A stretch of 64,000 nucleotides of DNA, from positions 806,001-870,000 of the forward strand of contig BSBN01000850.1 of assembly GCA_027924645.1 (NCBI GenBank), given 5' to 3'. This document shows, in pieces, positions 1 through 10,819 of this stretch. Both the position numbers and the translations under genes were made by a program. The DNA comes from Cunninghamia lanceolata (lineage: Eukaryota > Streptophyta > Pinopsida > Cupressales > Cupressaceae). The notes below the pieces were generated by a model, which had not been told where the DNA came from, ran no database searches, and worked only from the letters and a program-made list of their open reading frames with translations. Positions within the stretch are counted from its first letter, which is position 1; the number at the start of each line of letters is the position of its first letter.

Positions 1-864
1 TGTAGCTTCTATAATGATGCATATCAAGGCCACCTGCAAATTTAAATTCAGGAGAATGATTTATTTTCATCTTCTCTATGTTTGCTTCATGTTCCTTTCC
101 CTCACAGGACAATTTGTACATGTACTAAGTCCCTATAATTTGGGGTTTAATTGATTTAGGTTTTCCCTTTTTGTTACAAAAACCTTCATTTGCAAAGTCT
201 TCTTACCCTAATAGTTCTCCAATGTACCTAAAAAGTAATTTGGGAGACCCGATGACATTATATTTCTTTGCAGGTCTACATTTAATCCTTGTTTTCAACT
301 GTCAACATTTCCAATAGAGGATTTCCTGCTATCATAATAGTTCTACAAAAATGTATCTCAAAATACAATAACAAAATCATATGACTCAAGAGATCAAGTT
401 GAGTGACTATCACAAATTTGTAGTTTTGTCAAAATACAAGAAGATTATTGTCTTCATAACTCTAGATAATTATCTTAGCTTTTCAAATAACAACAATAAC
501 GATAATGTCTTGTACACAAAATTGTAGGGTCAAATACACCCTGTGTGTTTCAACCTACCATTCACAAGGTACTAAACCCAATTATACATACCACAATTGT
601 ATATGACTACGTTTTTTTTTCAAAACTCGATTATACTATCGCGATAACAATTGTATTCACAACTACATATAACTATGTTCATTTTTTCAAATAACATCAA
701 CAATAACCACTATGATTTCTATACAAAAATGTAGATTAAAAACACATTGTATTTTTTAACCTACATTTTTAAAAGCACATTGTGTTTTTTAACTTGCCAA
801 ATTTCTAAAACCTGATTGTACAACAATTGTCTTCACAACTCTACATAACTATATCCACATTTTT

Positions 865-1225
865 TCATGGCTATTCTACAAAAGTCACGAAGAGAAGATA
901 CCCACAACACCTACCTAGCAGCTATTATGCCATTGAAGCTTTCGTCTGCAACTCCAAGAAGCTCCTCACAACCAACCAAAATGCATTTCCCTAATAGATC
1001 TCCTCAAGCATTTTCCTACTAAAAAAAAAATGGCACAGATGTTGAAAGCTCCAATTTTTTGAGTGTTCTAGTGAACGGAGGGCCCATCATCATCGAAAGT
1101 GACCATCAGAAACAACACAAGGAAAAATGTCCCATCATGTATTTTCTCTATCCCATCATGCCACTTAGCATGTCATCTTCCATCATCACGGTATAGTATA
1201 ACATGGGTAGCATGCTAACATGATG
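865..1225 (+). repeat. Diverged direct repeat, copy 1
   Basis: This stretch ('atggctattctacaaaagtc' through 'agcatgctaacatgat') aligns along its whole length with 4018-4400. Both carry 'acgaagagaag.tacccaca', 'gcattttcctgct/act' followed by an A-rich tract, 'aggcccatcatcat' and 'catgctaacatgat'-like ends. Identity is moderate with small indels. No protein is recognised. The spacing of about 3.15 kb would suit an old element with terminal repeats, but no primer site or target duplication was found. Confidence 0.6.
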
Positions 1226-1252
1226 TCTTAGGTTATTTGTATGTTCTTATAT

Positions 1253-1604
1253 GTTAGACATGTCGTTGTGTTGGGAGACTAGCCAGGCTATTCTCCCAAC
1301 AAAATAACATGCCTAAGACATCATAACATACAAAATACCATCGATGGCCATATTCTCCCAACAAAAGAGCATCAATGATTAGACCTGCTAGCATTGAGAT
1401 TCCATCGTTGATACTCTTTTGTTGGGAGAATATGGCCATCAATGGTATTTTGTATGTTATGATGTGTTAGACATGTTGTGTTGGGAGACTAGCCAGGCTA
1501 TTCTCCCAACAAAATAACATGCCTAAGACATCATAACATACAAAATACCATCGATGGTCATATTCTCCCAACAAAAGAGCATCAGCGATAGGACCTACTA
1601 GCAC
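1253..1604. repeat. Long inverted repeat / hairpin with nested direct repeat
   Basis: Arms at about 1313-1379 and 1401-1468 are near-perfect reverse complements (about 67 bp, spacer about 21 bp). A unit of about 140 bp is also directly repeated (1253-1394 and 1466-1604). Each direct copy contains the short palindrome gttgggaga...tctcccaac. The arrangement resembles a foldback or MITE-like element with a partial second copy. No target duplication was established and no gene is involved. Confidence 0.75.
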
Positions 1605-2069
1605 TGTTTAACAACTACCACTTGCCATTTTCTGTTAGGATGCACACCAGCTACAATCTAGATAACTATGTCTACTTTTCAAATAACAACAATGTTTTAT
1701 ATAAAAAATTATAGGTTGAAATAAAACTTGTGTTTTTCAACATACCATTCACAAGGTATTGAAACCCGATTATACATACCACAACTATATATGATAACAT
1801 TTGTTTTTTCAAATAACAATTGTAGATAACTATGTTCACTTTTTTGAATAACAACAACAATAAACACTATGATTTCTATATAAAAATGTAGATTAAAAAA
1901 CACATTGTGTTTTTCAACCTACATTTTTTTATAGAAGTCACAGTGTTTTTTTCAACCTTCATTGTTTTTAAAGCATATTGTGTTTTTCAACTTGCCAAAT
2001 TTGTGAAACCTGATTATACAACAATTGTCTTCACAACCATACATAACTATGTCCACATTTGAAATAGCA

Positions 2070-3796
2070 ACATCAGTAACTTCAATAATCTCTCTATAAA
2101 ATATACCACTCAACGAAATTTAATTGTAAATATATATAAAAATTACTCCTCTTTCTAATTTTTGAAAACTTCAATGTATAATACAACATTTGTCATTAAA
2201 TGATTTTTAAGACTGGATGTACTAATCGCAAGCAACATGACTTTGTACTCCTTTTCAACCTCTACTTCTCCTTGTGTTGAAAGCAACAAATTCTTGGGGT
2301 TTATCAAATATGAATTCCTGTCATAGTATAAATATTGATTTGGTAGAATCAATGGGTTCCTCTTAGTCTACCATTGCTTCCCATGTTAACAATTACAAAA
2401 ATGTTAAAACCCAAGGTATATAATTTTAAGAATAGTAGATGGAATACTAAGAATGAGATAAAATTCTTAACAATAGTCTTGCACCTCGACAACCTTAAAT
2501 AAACAAACTCAATCACAATGTCCTCCTCCATTAAAGAAGTAAAAATTCATAGATTTACATGGTAAGAAGAATTTGTTGAAAACTGATACAGAACACCCTC
2601 CATTAAAGAATGTAAATAAGCTTTCTATACCATGTCCCACATTGAGAAATTTTTACATAAAGGTGAGATACAAAATATCATACCTGACACATCATGACCA
2701 TATTCTAGACACAAAATAGTATTGGTGATGGGACCCAATAGTGCCACTATGTTCAACGACTGCTACTTGTCATTTTTCATCAGGATGTCCCACCAACCAT
2801 GGCTCCTTTCTTGCCAATGATGTGATGGGACCCCCACTTCACTGGAACTTTCAAATATAACTTTTTCCATCATTTTGATTATTCTGCAATTGAAGAACAA
2901 GTACTCGAGTAGATAAACTTGATAAGGGACGAGTTGTAGGCAACCAAAAGTAAAAAATGTGTTGCAATTGATCATAACTTTAGTTTCGTCAGCTTTTCAA
3001 ATAACAACAGCAATAACGACAATCTTTTGTATACAAAATATAGGTTGAAATACACCATTTGTTCACAATTGTATATAACTACATTCAATTTTTTAAATAA
3101 CAACAACAATAACAACCATCTTCACAACTGCAGATAACTATTTTTCATTTTTTGAATAACAATAGCCGCCGTAATGACTGTCATTTGTATACAAAAATGT
3201 AGGATGAAAAACACATTGTGTTTTTCTAACTACGTTTTTGTATACAAATTTGTGAAACCCAATTATACGACAACCATGTTCCATATAGATACATCATCTT
3301 GCAGTTGTAATGGCTACAACATTTTGACAAATTATAAATAAATCTAACCTTACAGAGTAGTCATTTCAAATTGTGAAGATAGAGTTTAATTCATATGAAA
3401 AATTAAATAAAATTAAAACAAACAAACCCAATTACAGTGGTTGAGGAAGGAAACCCCTAAACCAATTTAATGAATTGACATGTAAACACTTGCAAATGGA
3501 CACATTAAATAAAAATTGCATCCAAAATAATATGTTTTTTACCCTATTGGACCCATTTATTATTTATTCTTCATCTCATTTCATTCAACCCGTAGCTAAA
3601 CCTGACATTTCCTAAATTCAACACAAATGACCAAAAATCTAGATATTTTCAATACCCATTCAACCCCATGATAGTCATCAACAAATCAACAAAATCCATT
3701 TCATCAAACCCATAGATAAGGAAGGTAAACCCTTACTTTTTAATTATTCAAACAAAAAATTCTACCTAACACATACAACGTTACACATGACAAGGT
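2070..3796. other. Non-coding AT-rich stretch
   Basis: Apart from the repeat cluster near 2978-3290, I see no recognisable gene, RNA or element boundary. Short open frames on the minus strand (2155-2352, 2349-2531, 2763-2975) have no motif, no consistent codon bias and no homologous partner elsewhere in the window. Confidence 0.5.
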
Positions 3797-4017
3797 TTGT
3801 TGAAAGATTTTTGCAATGGTTCACATTTTCAACATATAAAAACCCCTCTTCACAGTTCTAGACCAAAACAGCAAACGATTGAGGAATTGACAGACATACA
3901 TACCCTCTTTTCGTCGCTACTACTCTTTTTCGTTGTTGGGAAGCAACGAATCATCCTCCCCAAATCCTTTCCCAACTTTGCATTTAAACACAAAAAACGA
4001 CTATAAAACTCAATTTT

Positions 4018-4400
4018 TTTATGGCTATTTTGCAAAAATTACGAAGAGAAGTTACCCACAACACCTATGCAACAACTGTTATGCCATCAAAGCCTTCATT
4101 TGCAACTTCAAGAACCTACTCGAAGCTCTTTGCAACAACTACCCACAACATGTTTCCTTCACGGAGCTCAGTGAGCATTTTCCTGCTCACAAAAATGGAA
4201 AATGACATGGATGTTGAAGGCTCGAGTTATTTTAATGTTCCGGCATATGGGAGGCCCATCATCATTGGAAGTGGCTGTCGGAAATGACATGGACCAAAAC
4301 GTCTCGTTAACATTTTTTCTCCGTTCCATCATGCTATTTGTCGTCTCACCTTCCGTCATCATGGTATGATATAGGTATGGATAGCATGGTAACATGATAT
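4018..4400 (+). repeat. Diverged direct repeat, copy 2
   Basis: Partner of 865-1225 with the same order of landmarks. Two overlapping short open frames cover it (3933-4205 and 4021-4287), but in copy 1 the corresponding frames are broken at different places, which argues against a conserved protein. Beyond 4400 the sequence up to about 4830 holds nothing recognised. Confidence 0.6.
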
Positions 4401-5435
4401 TTTAAGCACTCTACTTAAATATCATCCACTTCAATAGTCAAACAGTTAATATCAATTTTACACCTCATCCATAATAAAAAAAAAAGTGGTAAGTATTTGT
4501 CCTATTTTTATTGGCCAAAATTGACCTTTGACTGTTGAAGTGGATGATGTTTAAAAATGACCTATTTTAAGCATCCTGTTTTGTTTGGAGAATAGTCACT
4601 GCCCACACTAAATCTCAGTGTATCTGTAGTAGAGAGTATTCCTTCCTGCTTTGAAGGAAATAGTTCGGATTTGTAATTAAGTTAGAAAATGAGGAAATGG
4701 GTTTGACATTTAGCATTTCAATGTGAAATACCTCAATGCTTACACAGGGAATGCCATTGTGGTAGACGTAGATTGAACAACAGTGCTCATTTTCCATCAT
4801 AAATGCCATTACCGTTTAATTATGTAGAGAGGATCAGTTGAAGGGGGATGCAACACAGAGGCGATCTGCATTTGCTACACAAACAACTCTTCGAAATAAG
4901 CTTATTAACATATATGTCAAGTGCGGCAGTTTGGTGGATGCTCGTAAAGTGTTTGGGAGGTTGGAAACCTTTCGTTGCATTTGGTGAAAGAGTATGACAG
5001 CATACCGAAGGCATGGATTTCTTCCCAAGGCAGTCATACTGTTTCGCCACATGCACCGAACAGGTCTCCAACGTGATCAGTTCAGATTTTCCAGTGTATT
5101 TACAGCCTGTGCCAAAAGGGGAGCTTTGAAACAGGGTATGGACATCGATCAATGCATAATGGAAATGGGATGTTTCTCGAATGCTGTTGTTGCAATGCCC
5201 TGGCATACATGCACGCAAAATGTGGAAGTGTGCATAAGACAAGCAAACTGTTTGACAAAATGCCTCAAAGAGATGTCATCTCATGGATTGCTATGATTGC
5301 AGGATACACACAAAATGGGCTTTTTTTATAGGTTTTTTCAAATTTTTAAGCAAATGCAAATTGTAGGTACAAAACTGCACTCCTCAACCTTTGCCAGCAT
5401 ACTCCCGGCCTGTGCTGAAATTGGAGTTTTTGAAC

Positions 5436-5721
5436 TGTTGAGCTGCTGTTCCTATGGACCAGCTAGGACTCGAACCTAGGACCTTCCATTTGCTACTGAA
5501 GTGCTCTACTAACTGAACTATTGGCCACTTGTGGCCAGCCCATTGTCAGCCTGGGTGTGGCTTACTTCCAACATCCCCTTAAGCCACAATCCAAGTGCTT
5601 GGGTTCCTAGCTGGCTCTGATACCAATTGTTGAGCTGCTGCGTATATGGACCAGGTAGGACCTTCCATTTGCTGTTGGAGTGCTCTACCAACTGAACTAC
5701 TGACCCCTTGTGGCCAGCCCA
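5436..5721 (-). mobile_element. TRIM (miniature LTR retrotransposon) with tRNA-like LTRs
   Basis: Two direct repeats share TGTTGAGCTGCTG at 5436 and 5628. The left copy, the 3' LTR in minus orientation, runs to about 5574 and ends in CA (139 bp). The right copy runs to 5721 and is truncated at its outer end. The 53-bp interior carries, on the minus strand, TGGTATCAGAGCC (plus 5613-5625), a primer binding site matching initiator tRNA-Met, two bases inside the LTR, and a purine tract cttaagggga next to the 3' LTR. There is no coding capacity, as expected for TRIMs. The element sits inside the PPR pseudogene. TGAAC/TAAAC flank it, but because the 5' LTR is truncated and about 20 bp of host sequence is missing, this may not be a true target duplication. 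Confidence 0.82.
5455..5527 (-). other. tRNA-like sequence with Pol III A and B boxes inside a TRIM LTR
   Basis: Read on the minus strand, 73 nt contain a good A box (TAGTTCAGTTAGTAGAGCA) and B box (GGTTCGAGTCC) at tRNA spacing. The D stem GTTC/GAGC and T stem CTAGG/CCTAG with a 7-nt TTCGAGT loop both form. Five acceptor pairs form (GGCCA/TGGTC, one wobble). The anticodon arm is poor, so this is tRNA-derived rather than a functional tRNA. The second LTR (about 5641-5711) keeps the A box but lost about 15 bp including the B box. Confidence 0.75.
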
Positions 5722-6011
5722 TAAACATAATTAAAAGTGGAATCTTTCCAAATATTATAATTGAAAATGCCCTGATAGACGTATGCAAAATGTGCAAGTA
5801 TACACAAGTCATGTGAGTTGTTTGACGAAATGCTTCAAAGAGATGTGGTCTCATGGAATGCAATGATTGCAGAATATGCAAAAAATGGTTTTGTTGAAAA
5901 GGCTTTGAAAACCTTTAAGCAAATGCTATTGGCAGATGTAAAGCCAGACTGCACAGCCTTTGTTAGCATCCTAGCAGCCTGTGCAAAAATAGGAGTTTCA
6001 GAACAGGGTGC

Positions 6012-6403
6012 GGAAAAGATACGGCGTGAGGATCAAAGTGAGCTGAAAAAACATATTGAAGCGGCAGATCTGCACCTAGTTCTCCAGCAAAGAAGCGCCG
6101 CAGGAGGTTGACGCTGGGCATGAACGAAGCAATGGTAGACTGAAAAAGGGGTTGCCCTACTTGTTTCAAAAAATGCAGATATCTTCTTCTGCAAGAAAAA
6201 TTAATCTGGGCGCGTCAGGTTGCGATCCAATGGCGCTTCAAGACAATTTCATGGCGTCCGAATCGTTTTAAAATCCCGCAGACGACGCTTCATCTAATGC
6301 GGGCTTCCAAAAATCTTTGAAGGAAAATAATATTTAGTTGTATTAGTTTAAATATCCCTCTAGATTATCTGACATTAGCCTGCATTTCTTGCATAATTTT
6401 AAC
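6012..6403. other. Unidentified insertion in the PPR pseudogene
   Basis: PPR homology stops after 'agaacagggtg' and resumes at 'caagcacatgaactgtttgg'. The intervening sequence is more GC-rich at first (for example 'gcgccgcaggaggttgacgc') and then becomes AT-rich. No terminal repeats or target duplication are visible and no protein is recognised. Confidence 0.5.
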
Positions 6404-7320
6404 AAGCACATGAACTGTTTGGCACAATACCTCAAAGAGATGTCATCTCATGGAATGCACAAATGGCTTTTGCAGTGATGCTCTCGTACTCTGGAACATA
6501 CCCTGACCATGTAAGCTTCGCCTGTGTTGTTTGTTTGTATACAGCCATGCTGATTTAGTGGATGAGAGCTGTAAATACTTCAATAGCATGAGCGATTATT
6601 CTTGCATTATGCCTAAAACCAATCATTATGTGCGTATAGTTGACCTTCTCAGCCGAGCTGGTTATCTTGAGGAAACTCTAAACTTTATCATCAAAATACC
6701 AATAAAACCTATGGTGGTTGTGTGGTTGTGTTCCTTGGTGTCTGTAGATTACATAAGAATATAAAGTTGGGAGTGTTTACATTTTAACCCTGCTTTTTGT
6801 GCTGGATCCTAAAAATGCCACAACTAATGTTCTTCTGTCAAACTTCTATGCAGAAATGGGCAGGTGGGAAGAGGTTCAAATGGTAAGGAGATTGATGAAA
6901 GGAGGAATTAAAAAAAAAAAAAAAATAGATGTAGTTGGATTGCAGGCCATAAAATGGTACATGCATTTTGTGGAGACAGATCATATCCACAGACACAGGA
7001 GATCTATGCAAAATTGGAGAACTGTCTTGGGAGATGAAGGCAGGAGGGTATTTTCCAGATTCAAGGCATTCACTGATTGATATGAAGAAGGTTAAAGTAC
7101 TATTCCTCTGCCACCATACTGAGAATTTGGCAATTGCATTTGGAATTTTGAACACGCATCCTGGAACAACTATCAGAGTCGTCAAGAACCTTTGAGTAAT
7201 GTTGACTGCCACACTGCACCCCTGTTTAGATTGTTCCAGGACAATTTTTTTTGAGAGATGCGAATCAGTTCCATCATTTCAAACAAGGATAATGTTCTTG
7301 CGAACATAATTGGTAATGCT

Positions 7321-7625
7321 GGTGAAGCAATTTGTAAACATAGGCTTGCACTATAATAAGGCGCACCATTTCGGAACTGCATCAATAAAGAAGGGAACGG
7401 ATTTTATTTTCAGTTTTTAAAAAATGTAGGTTTTATTTCAGTTTGTAAAAAGTGTTATCTTCCAAGTGTTTGGAGATATAGACTATGTTGTTGACTTCAT
7501 CAAATCAGATTTATGATGTGTAATATTACTGTCTATATCTACAGATGGTGTACTTGTTAAACCCTGTTTTATGACACCGTGGAGGAGTTATGACATTGAG
7601 GCGTTTTCAGGAAACCTGCACGTCT
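7321..7625 (+). pseudogene. Duplicated 3' flank of the PPR-DYW gene
   Basis: The stretch from 'aataaagaagggaacggatt' to 'caggaaacctgcac' aligns with 58770-59000 downstream of the intact gene, including 'ttggagata/gtaga.catgttgttgacttcat' and 'ttttcaggaaa.c.gcac'. This extends the duplication about 270 bp beyond the stop codon. Confidence 0.75.
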
Positions 7626-8096
7626 GGAACGAAAAGGTGGAGAACAGGAAAAAACAAAAGAAGATGAACACTTGAAGGAAATGGGAAGATGCTTGGTGAC
7701 CAGGCAATGTGAAAGAGGCTCACTGTCAGGCCGACGTTTGGAGATGATGAGGAGAGCATCTCTTGATAGTTCTTTCCTTCAGGCACTGTCATTTTGTATG
7801 GTTCTTTTGTCTGTATTATCTTGTTCCTATGCCAGGTATGCCATAGGAGATTAAATTATAATCAGATTATGCATGCAAATTTTATATGTGATTTTGTTTC
7901 ACCTCAATTTTTTTTAACTCACAATCTATCTTTTTATTTATTTATTTTGATTTTAATTTGTTTGTGTTGGGTTTATAAATAAATTATTATAAATCATGTG
8001 CAGAAGTAAAGATATATATTTTAAAATTTTATAACTATTTTTAATGTATGGTGCTTTAAAAACTTGCATAATGAATTTTATAGTTTGATATAGAGA
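7626..8096. other. Non-coding spacer
   Basis: No gene or element was identified. The sequence becomes very AT-rich from 7850 and ends in the target site of the retroposed unit at 8118-9697. Confidence 0.5.
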
Positions 8097-8117
8097 AAAG
8101 ACAATAGAAATTGCATG

Positions 8118-9697
8118 GTATGACGGCTTTCCTCAAGCCTGGGAAGGTTCTGCACAGCCTTTAGAGGGGATTCGACAAGTAACTGCTACCTCAACTGTGG
8201 GATGAGGTATGTTACATGATCATGAAGTATTTCACTTTAGAGGGAAGATTCAGGAGATTCTTCCATTATCATTTCGCGCTATTGAATCATTTTAGGCGAA
8301 GCAAATTCATTAGCTTTCTGTTTTATTTACTCTCATCCCTGAAAACTTCCATTGTGGCTGCCAAAGAACAACATGCTTTAGACTGTAGCAAGCTTGAGAT
8401 CCCGCTCCACCAGGGGCTTATAATGAGACTCTACAAGTTCCATCTTGCTATCTACCCACCTAAAACCCTCACTCCTGTTAGGATGGAACCCCCCCAGTCG
8501 CCTAATTCTGCACAGGGAAAGGTTAAACCGGTTATAATAACTGAAGTCACCCCTGCTTCTTATGCAATTTCCTTAAAGTCTGGTAAGAAAAAGCATACGT
8601 CGGCCAAAAGCCCTGAACCCACCACGGAAAACATCACTCCCAAGTCTCCTGCTACGACCCCTGCTAAAAGAAAAATACTACAAGGCAACCCTACCCATCC
8701 GAGTCCGCAAAAGAAGAGGCGGGGTAGCCTTGAGGAAGAGAGTGGCACTGACAGTGGAATGAAGGTGGATAATGCTACTATGGTGGTGGAGGAGGTCAGC
8801 TCGGAGGAGGGAAGTGAGGGTTCAAACAGCGCTGGCGACGAAGACTACACTGTCATGGATTGCAAGCCTTGGGTGTCGTCGACCAGGAGGTCGATGAGAC
8901 TTGCAACCAAACCTGCCTCTACTCCCTAGAGAATGGCTGCCTTGGCAGTGGATGTGGATGTAGTGGTGCAATAGGTTGAGGACTGGTTCAAAGGAAAGAA
9001 CAAGGAGGACTCGGTGAACCCACAGAGAGACAAAGGTTCTGAAGACAAGAGGGTTTCTGTTGAGCAGCAGGAGGTGGATTCGGATGGCAACAACAAAATG
9101 GATACGGTGGTTGCGGAAACAAAACAAATGGGAGGAGAGTTCTCTGTGAACAAGGAAAACAAGAAGGATAAGATGGAGGTTGAGGATGAGGGCCCTAGCA
9201 ATTTCCCCGAGTTCAACATTCAAGGTTTGGACTCTGTCAGCTCTGAAAAGGGGAAAAAAGGAACTGGCAAGAAGAAAAAAGGTGGTAAGAAGACTAGTAA
9301 AGACAAAGAAATCGAAACCCTTGCGACTAGACTTAGTGACCTGGAGCAGAAGTTCAACAGTTTGGCTAAGTTCTCGGCTAAGGTGATGCATAGGTTTGCT
9401 ACCACTCTGGCAGTCCTTCAGGGTGAGAAACTTGCAGGCCAAGGGAAGAAGGTTAAAAAATTGAAAGAGTATCAGGATGTTTTCCAGTTCCTGGAGGATG
9501 ACTAGGATAAGATGTTCGGATAGCCCTTGGTGTCTTGGTCTGCTGTCTCTCGGCTGAGTCTGTGGTTTTCTATTTTTTGTCTTTATGTTTCACACATGAA
9601 CTTTGATAGTTTTGTTTAAACTATTTTAAGTTTTTGGTGTGCCTTTTTTGGCTGTTCTGTAATGGGATCGGCACCCTTTTATGCCGCTTATCTTATC
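8118..9697 (+). mobile_element. Retroposed unit (non-LTR type) with 21-bp target duplication
   Basis: The 21-bp sequence beginning AAAGACAATA and ending TTGCATG occurs at 8097-8117 and again at 9698-9718, bracketing exactly 1580 bp. A long perfect duplication without terminal repeats is typical of target-primed insertion (LINE machinery). The 3' end has no poly(A). It finishes with a small hairpin CGGCA...TGCCG (about 9669-9686) and 'ttatc', which to me resembles plant LINE tails. The unit carries one reading frame with two stops and no reverse transcriptase, so it was either mobilised in trans or is an internally deleted LINE. Confidence 0.8.
8483..9505 (+). pseudogene. Lys/Glu-rich coiled-coil protein, two in-frame stops
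   Basis: One frame runs from an ATG at 8483 to the stop at 9503-9505 (341 codons including the terminal stop), broken only by TAG at 8927 and TAG at 8972. There is no frameshift. The same frame is open upstream to 8216, but that part has no obvious character. The N-terminal half is Pro/Ser/Lys-rich with basic clusters (KKKH, KKRR), followed by an acidic stretch (EEVSSEEGSEGSN) and a basic RRSMRLA motif. The C-terminal part has a Lys block (KKKKGGKK) and a heptad-like segment near 9300-9420 (DLEQKFNSLAKF). Composition suggests a nucleic-acid-binding, coiled-coil protein such as a LINE ORF1-like product, but the family is not recognised. Confidence 0.6.
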
Positions 9698-9718
9698 AAA
9701 GACAATAGAAATTGCATG

Positions 9719-10819
9719 TGTACAAGTAAATTCACAATTTAATTGGCATTGTGATTGCATATGTACAGTATTACAACATTTGAATTATAAGGTTTGTAAA
9801 TTAATACTTTTAGAGGAGGGTTGAAAGGTGATCTATAGAAGGATAAATATTATATGGCCTTCCTAGGGTGTAATCAGACTATGAATGACAAAGGGAAGCA
9901 CATGATATGTAGTTAGGGTCCTAAAAATATTAACAATAGATTATATTTAGTTACCATAGGTTTTAAACAGGGGAAACTTGAGAGGATGAGGACCACAAGA
10001 ACATCATATGAATGTGATGTAAGACACCCATATGATCAAGAGGAACATGGCAATTATACATCATAACATGATCAAATTGAATCCTTTCTTTATGTGTTGC
10101 AAACCCAACAAATGCTACTAAGGATTATATTCTACAGGACAAAATTTGAATCGAGGATGGTGTTTTCAGCAAATGCTAGAGAAGATCAAATTCTATGTGG
10201 CTTAACTAAAAAATTGTTTACAAACCTCAACTAATAACTAGAGTAAACTTCTTGAAGTTTTATATGGGTTTTGAGGTAATATTCTATGATAGGGGATTCA
10301 ATTTGTAATGTTCAAACTTTTTTGACTCACGTGGCTTATGTATTCTTCTTTGTTGATTTGAAAAATATTTGGAAAGGAAACATGAAATTCTATGTTATAA
10401 TGATTCATATGGAGTGAGTTTAATTTTCACAATTCACAAAGGATTTTTATATCAGCTAAATCATTTTGCAGCTAACAAGAACAATATTACTCAAACCCTA
10501 AGGTACAAATAGAAAATGCTTTTATGTATGCTATAATAACAAATATTCTAGTGAAACTAGCCCCATTATTATGCATAATAAAAATAATTATATGAGGTTG
10601 GTGTATTTGAAGCTTGACATTCAATCAAGAGACCCTTTAGATTATCTTTTGAGTCATTTCAAGAAAGTTTAGATGGCAAGAGACATTGAACCATAAGATG
10701 CAATATATGCAATGCTTGATGATGGAATAACAAAGGCATTTCAATAGTAGAAGATGTTTATATATGATCAGTTTGTATAAATCCTAGAATACCTAGTTCC
10801 ATCAACACAATCCTCAAGT
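9719..10819. other. Unassigned sequence
   Basis: No terminal repeats, RNA gene or clear protein was found. Fragments near 10600-10750 may be the decayed N-terminal part of the gag relic that becomes readable at 10820. Confidence 0.4.

Larger units (their letters stand above)
440..3300. repeat. AT-rich degenerate repeat family, three clusters
   Basis: The phrase 'caaataacaacaataac' followed by a 'tgtag(g/a)tt.aaa.acac' block and 'tgtgtttttcaacctac' recurs in diverged form at about 455-860, 1650-2065 and 2978-3290, with further partial units inside each cluster. No convincing coding frame crosses it; the short open frames here sit inside the repeats. It looks like an old dispersed or tandem non-coding repeat. 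The order of copies suggests local duplication, but divergence is too high to set unit borders by eye. Confidence 0.6.
4836..7320 (+). pseudogene. Decayed PPR-DYW gene copy
   Basis: Fragments in all three plus frames match, in order, the intact PPR-DYW gene at 56235-58724. They begin with the S motif around 'afatqttlrnklin' (about 4864), continue through P, L and S motifs to 5435, resume at about 5724-6011 (P and L motifs), then at 6404-7320 (last repeats, E region, a partial DYW domain). The HSE-type zinc motif survives as HTEN (about 7116) and 'AIAFGILNT' is readable, but the CxxCH motif and the terminal DYW are lost. Stops, frameshifts, an A16 run near 6908, a TRIM insertion (5436-5721) and an unrelated segment (6012-6403) break it. 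Homology continues past the stop into the 3' flank to about 7625, so the copy includes non-coding sequence. It is non-functional as an editing factor. Confidence 0.9.

Noticed and set aside
4820..5242. 140-codon minus frame
   Set aside because: Antisense to the PPR pseudogene; similar antisense frames occur over the intact gene (for example 56553-56882).
5641..5711. Second tRNA-like copy in the right TRIM LTR as a separate tRNA
   Set aside because: The B box and one T-stem strand are deleted; it is the LTR partner, not an independent tRNA.
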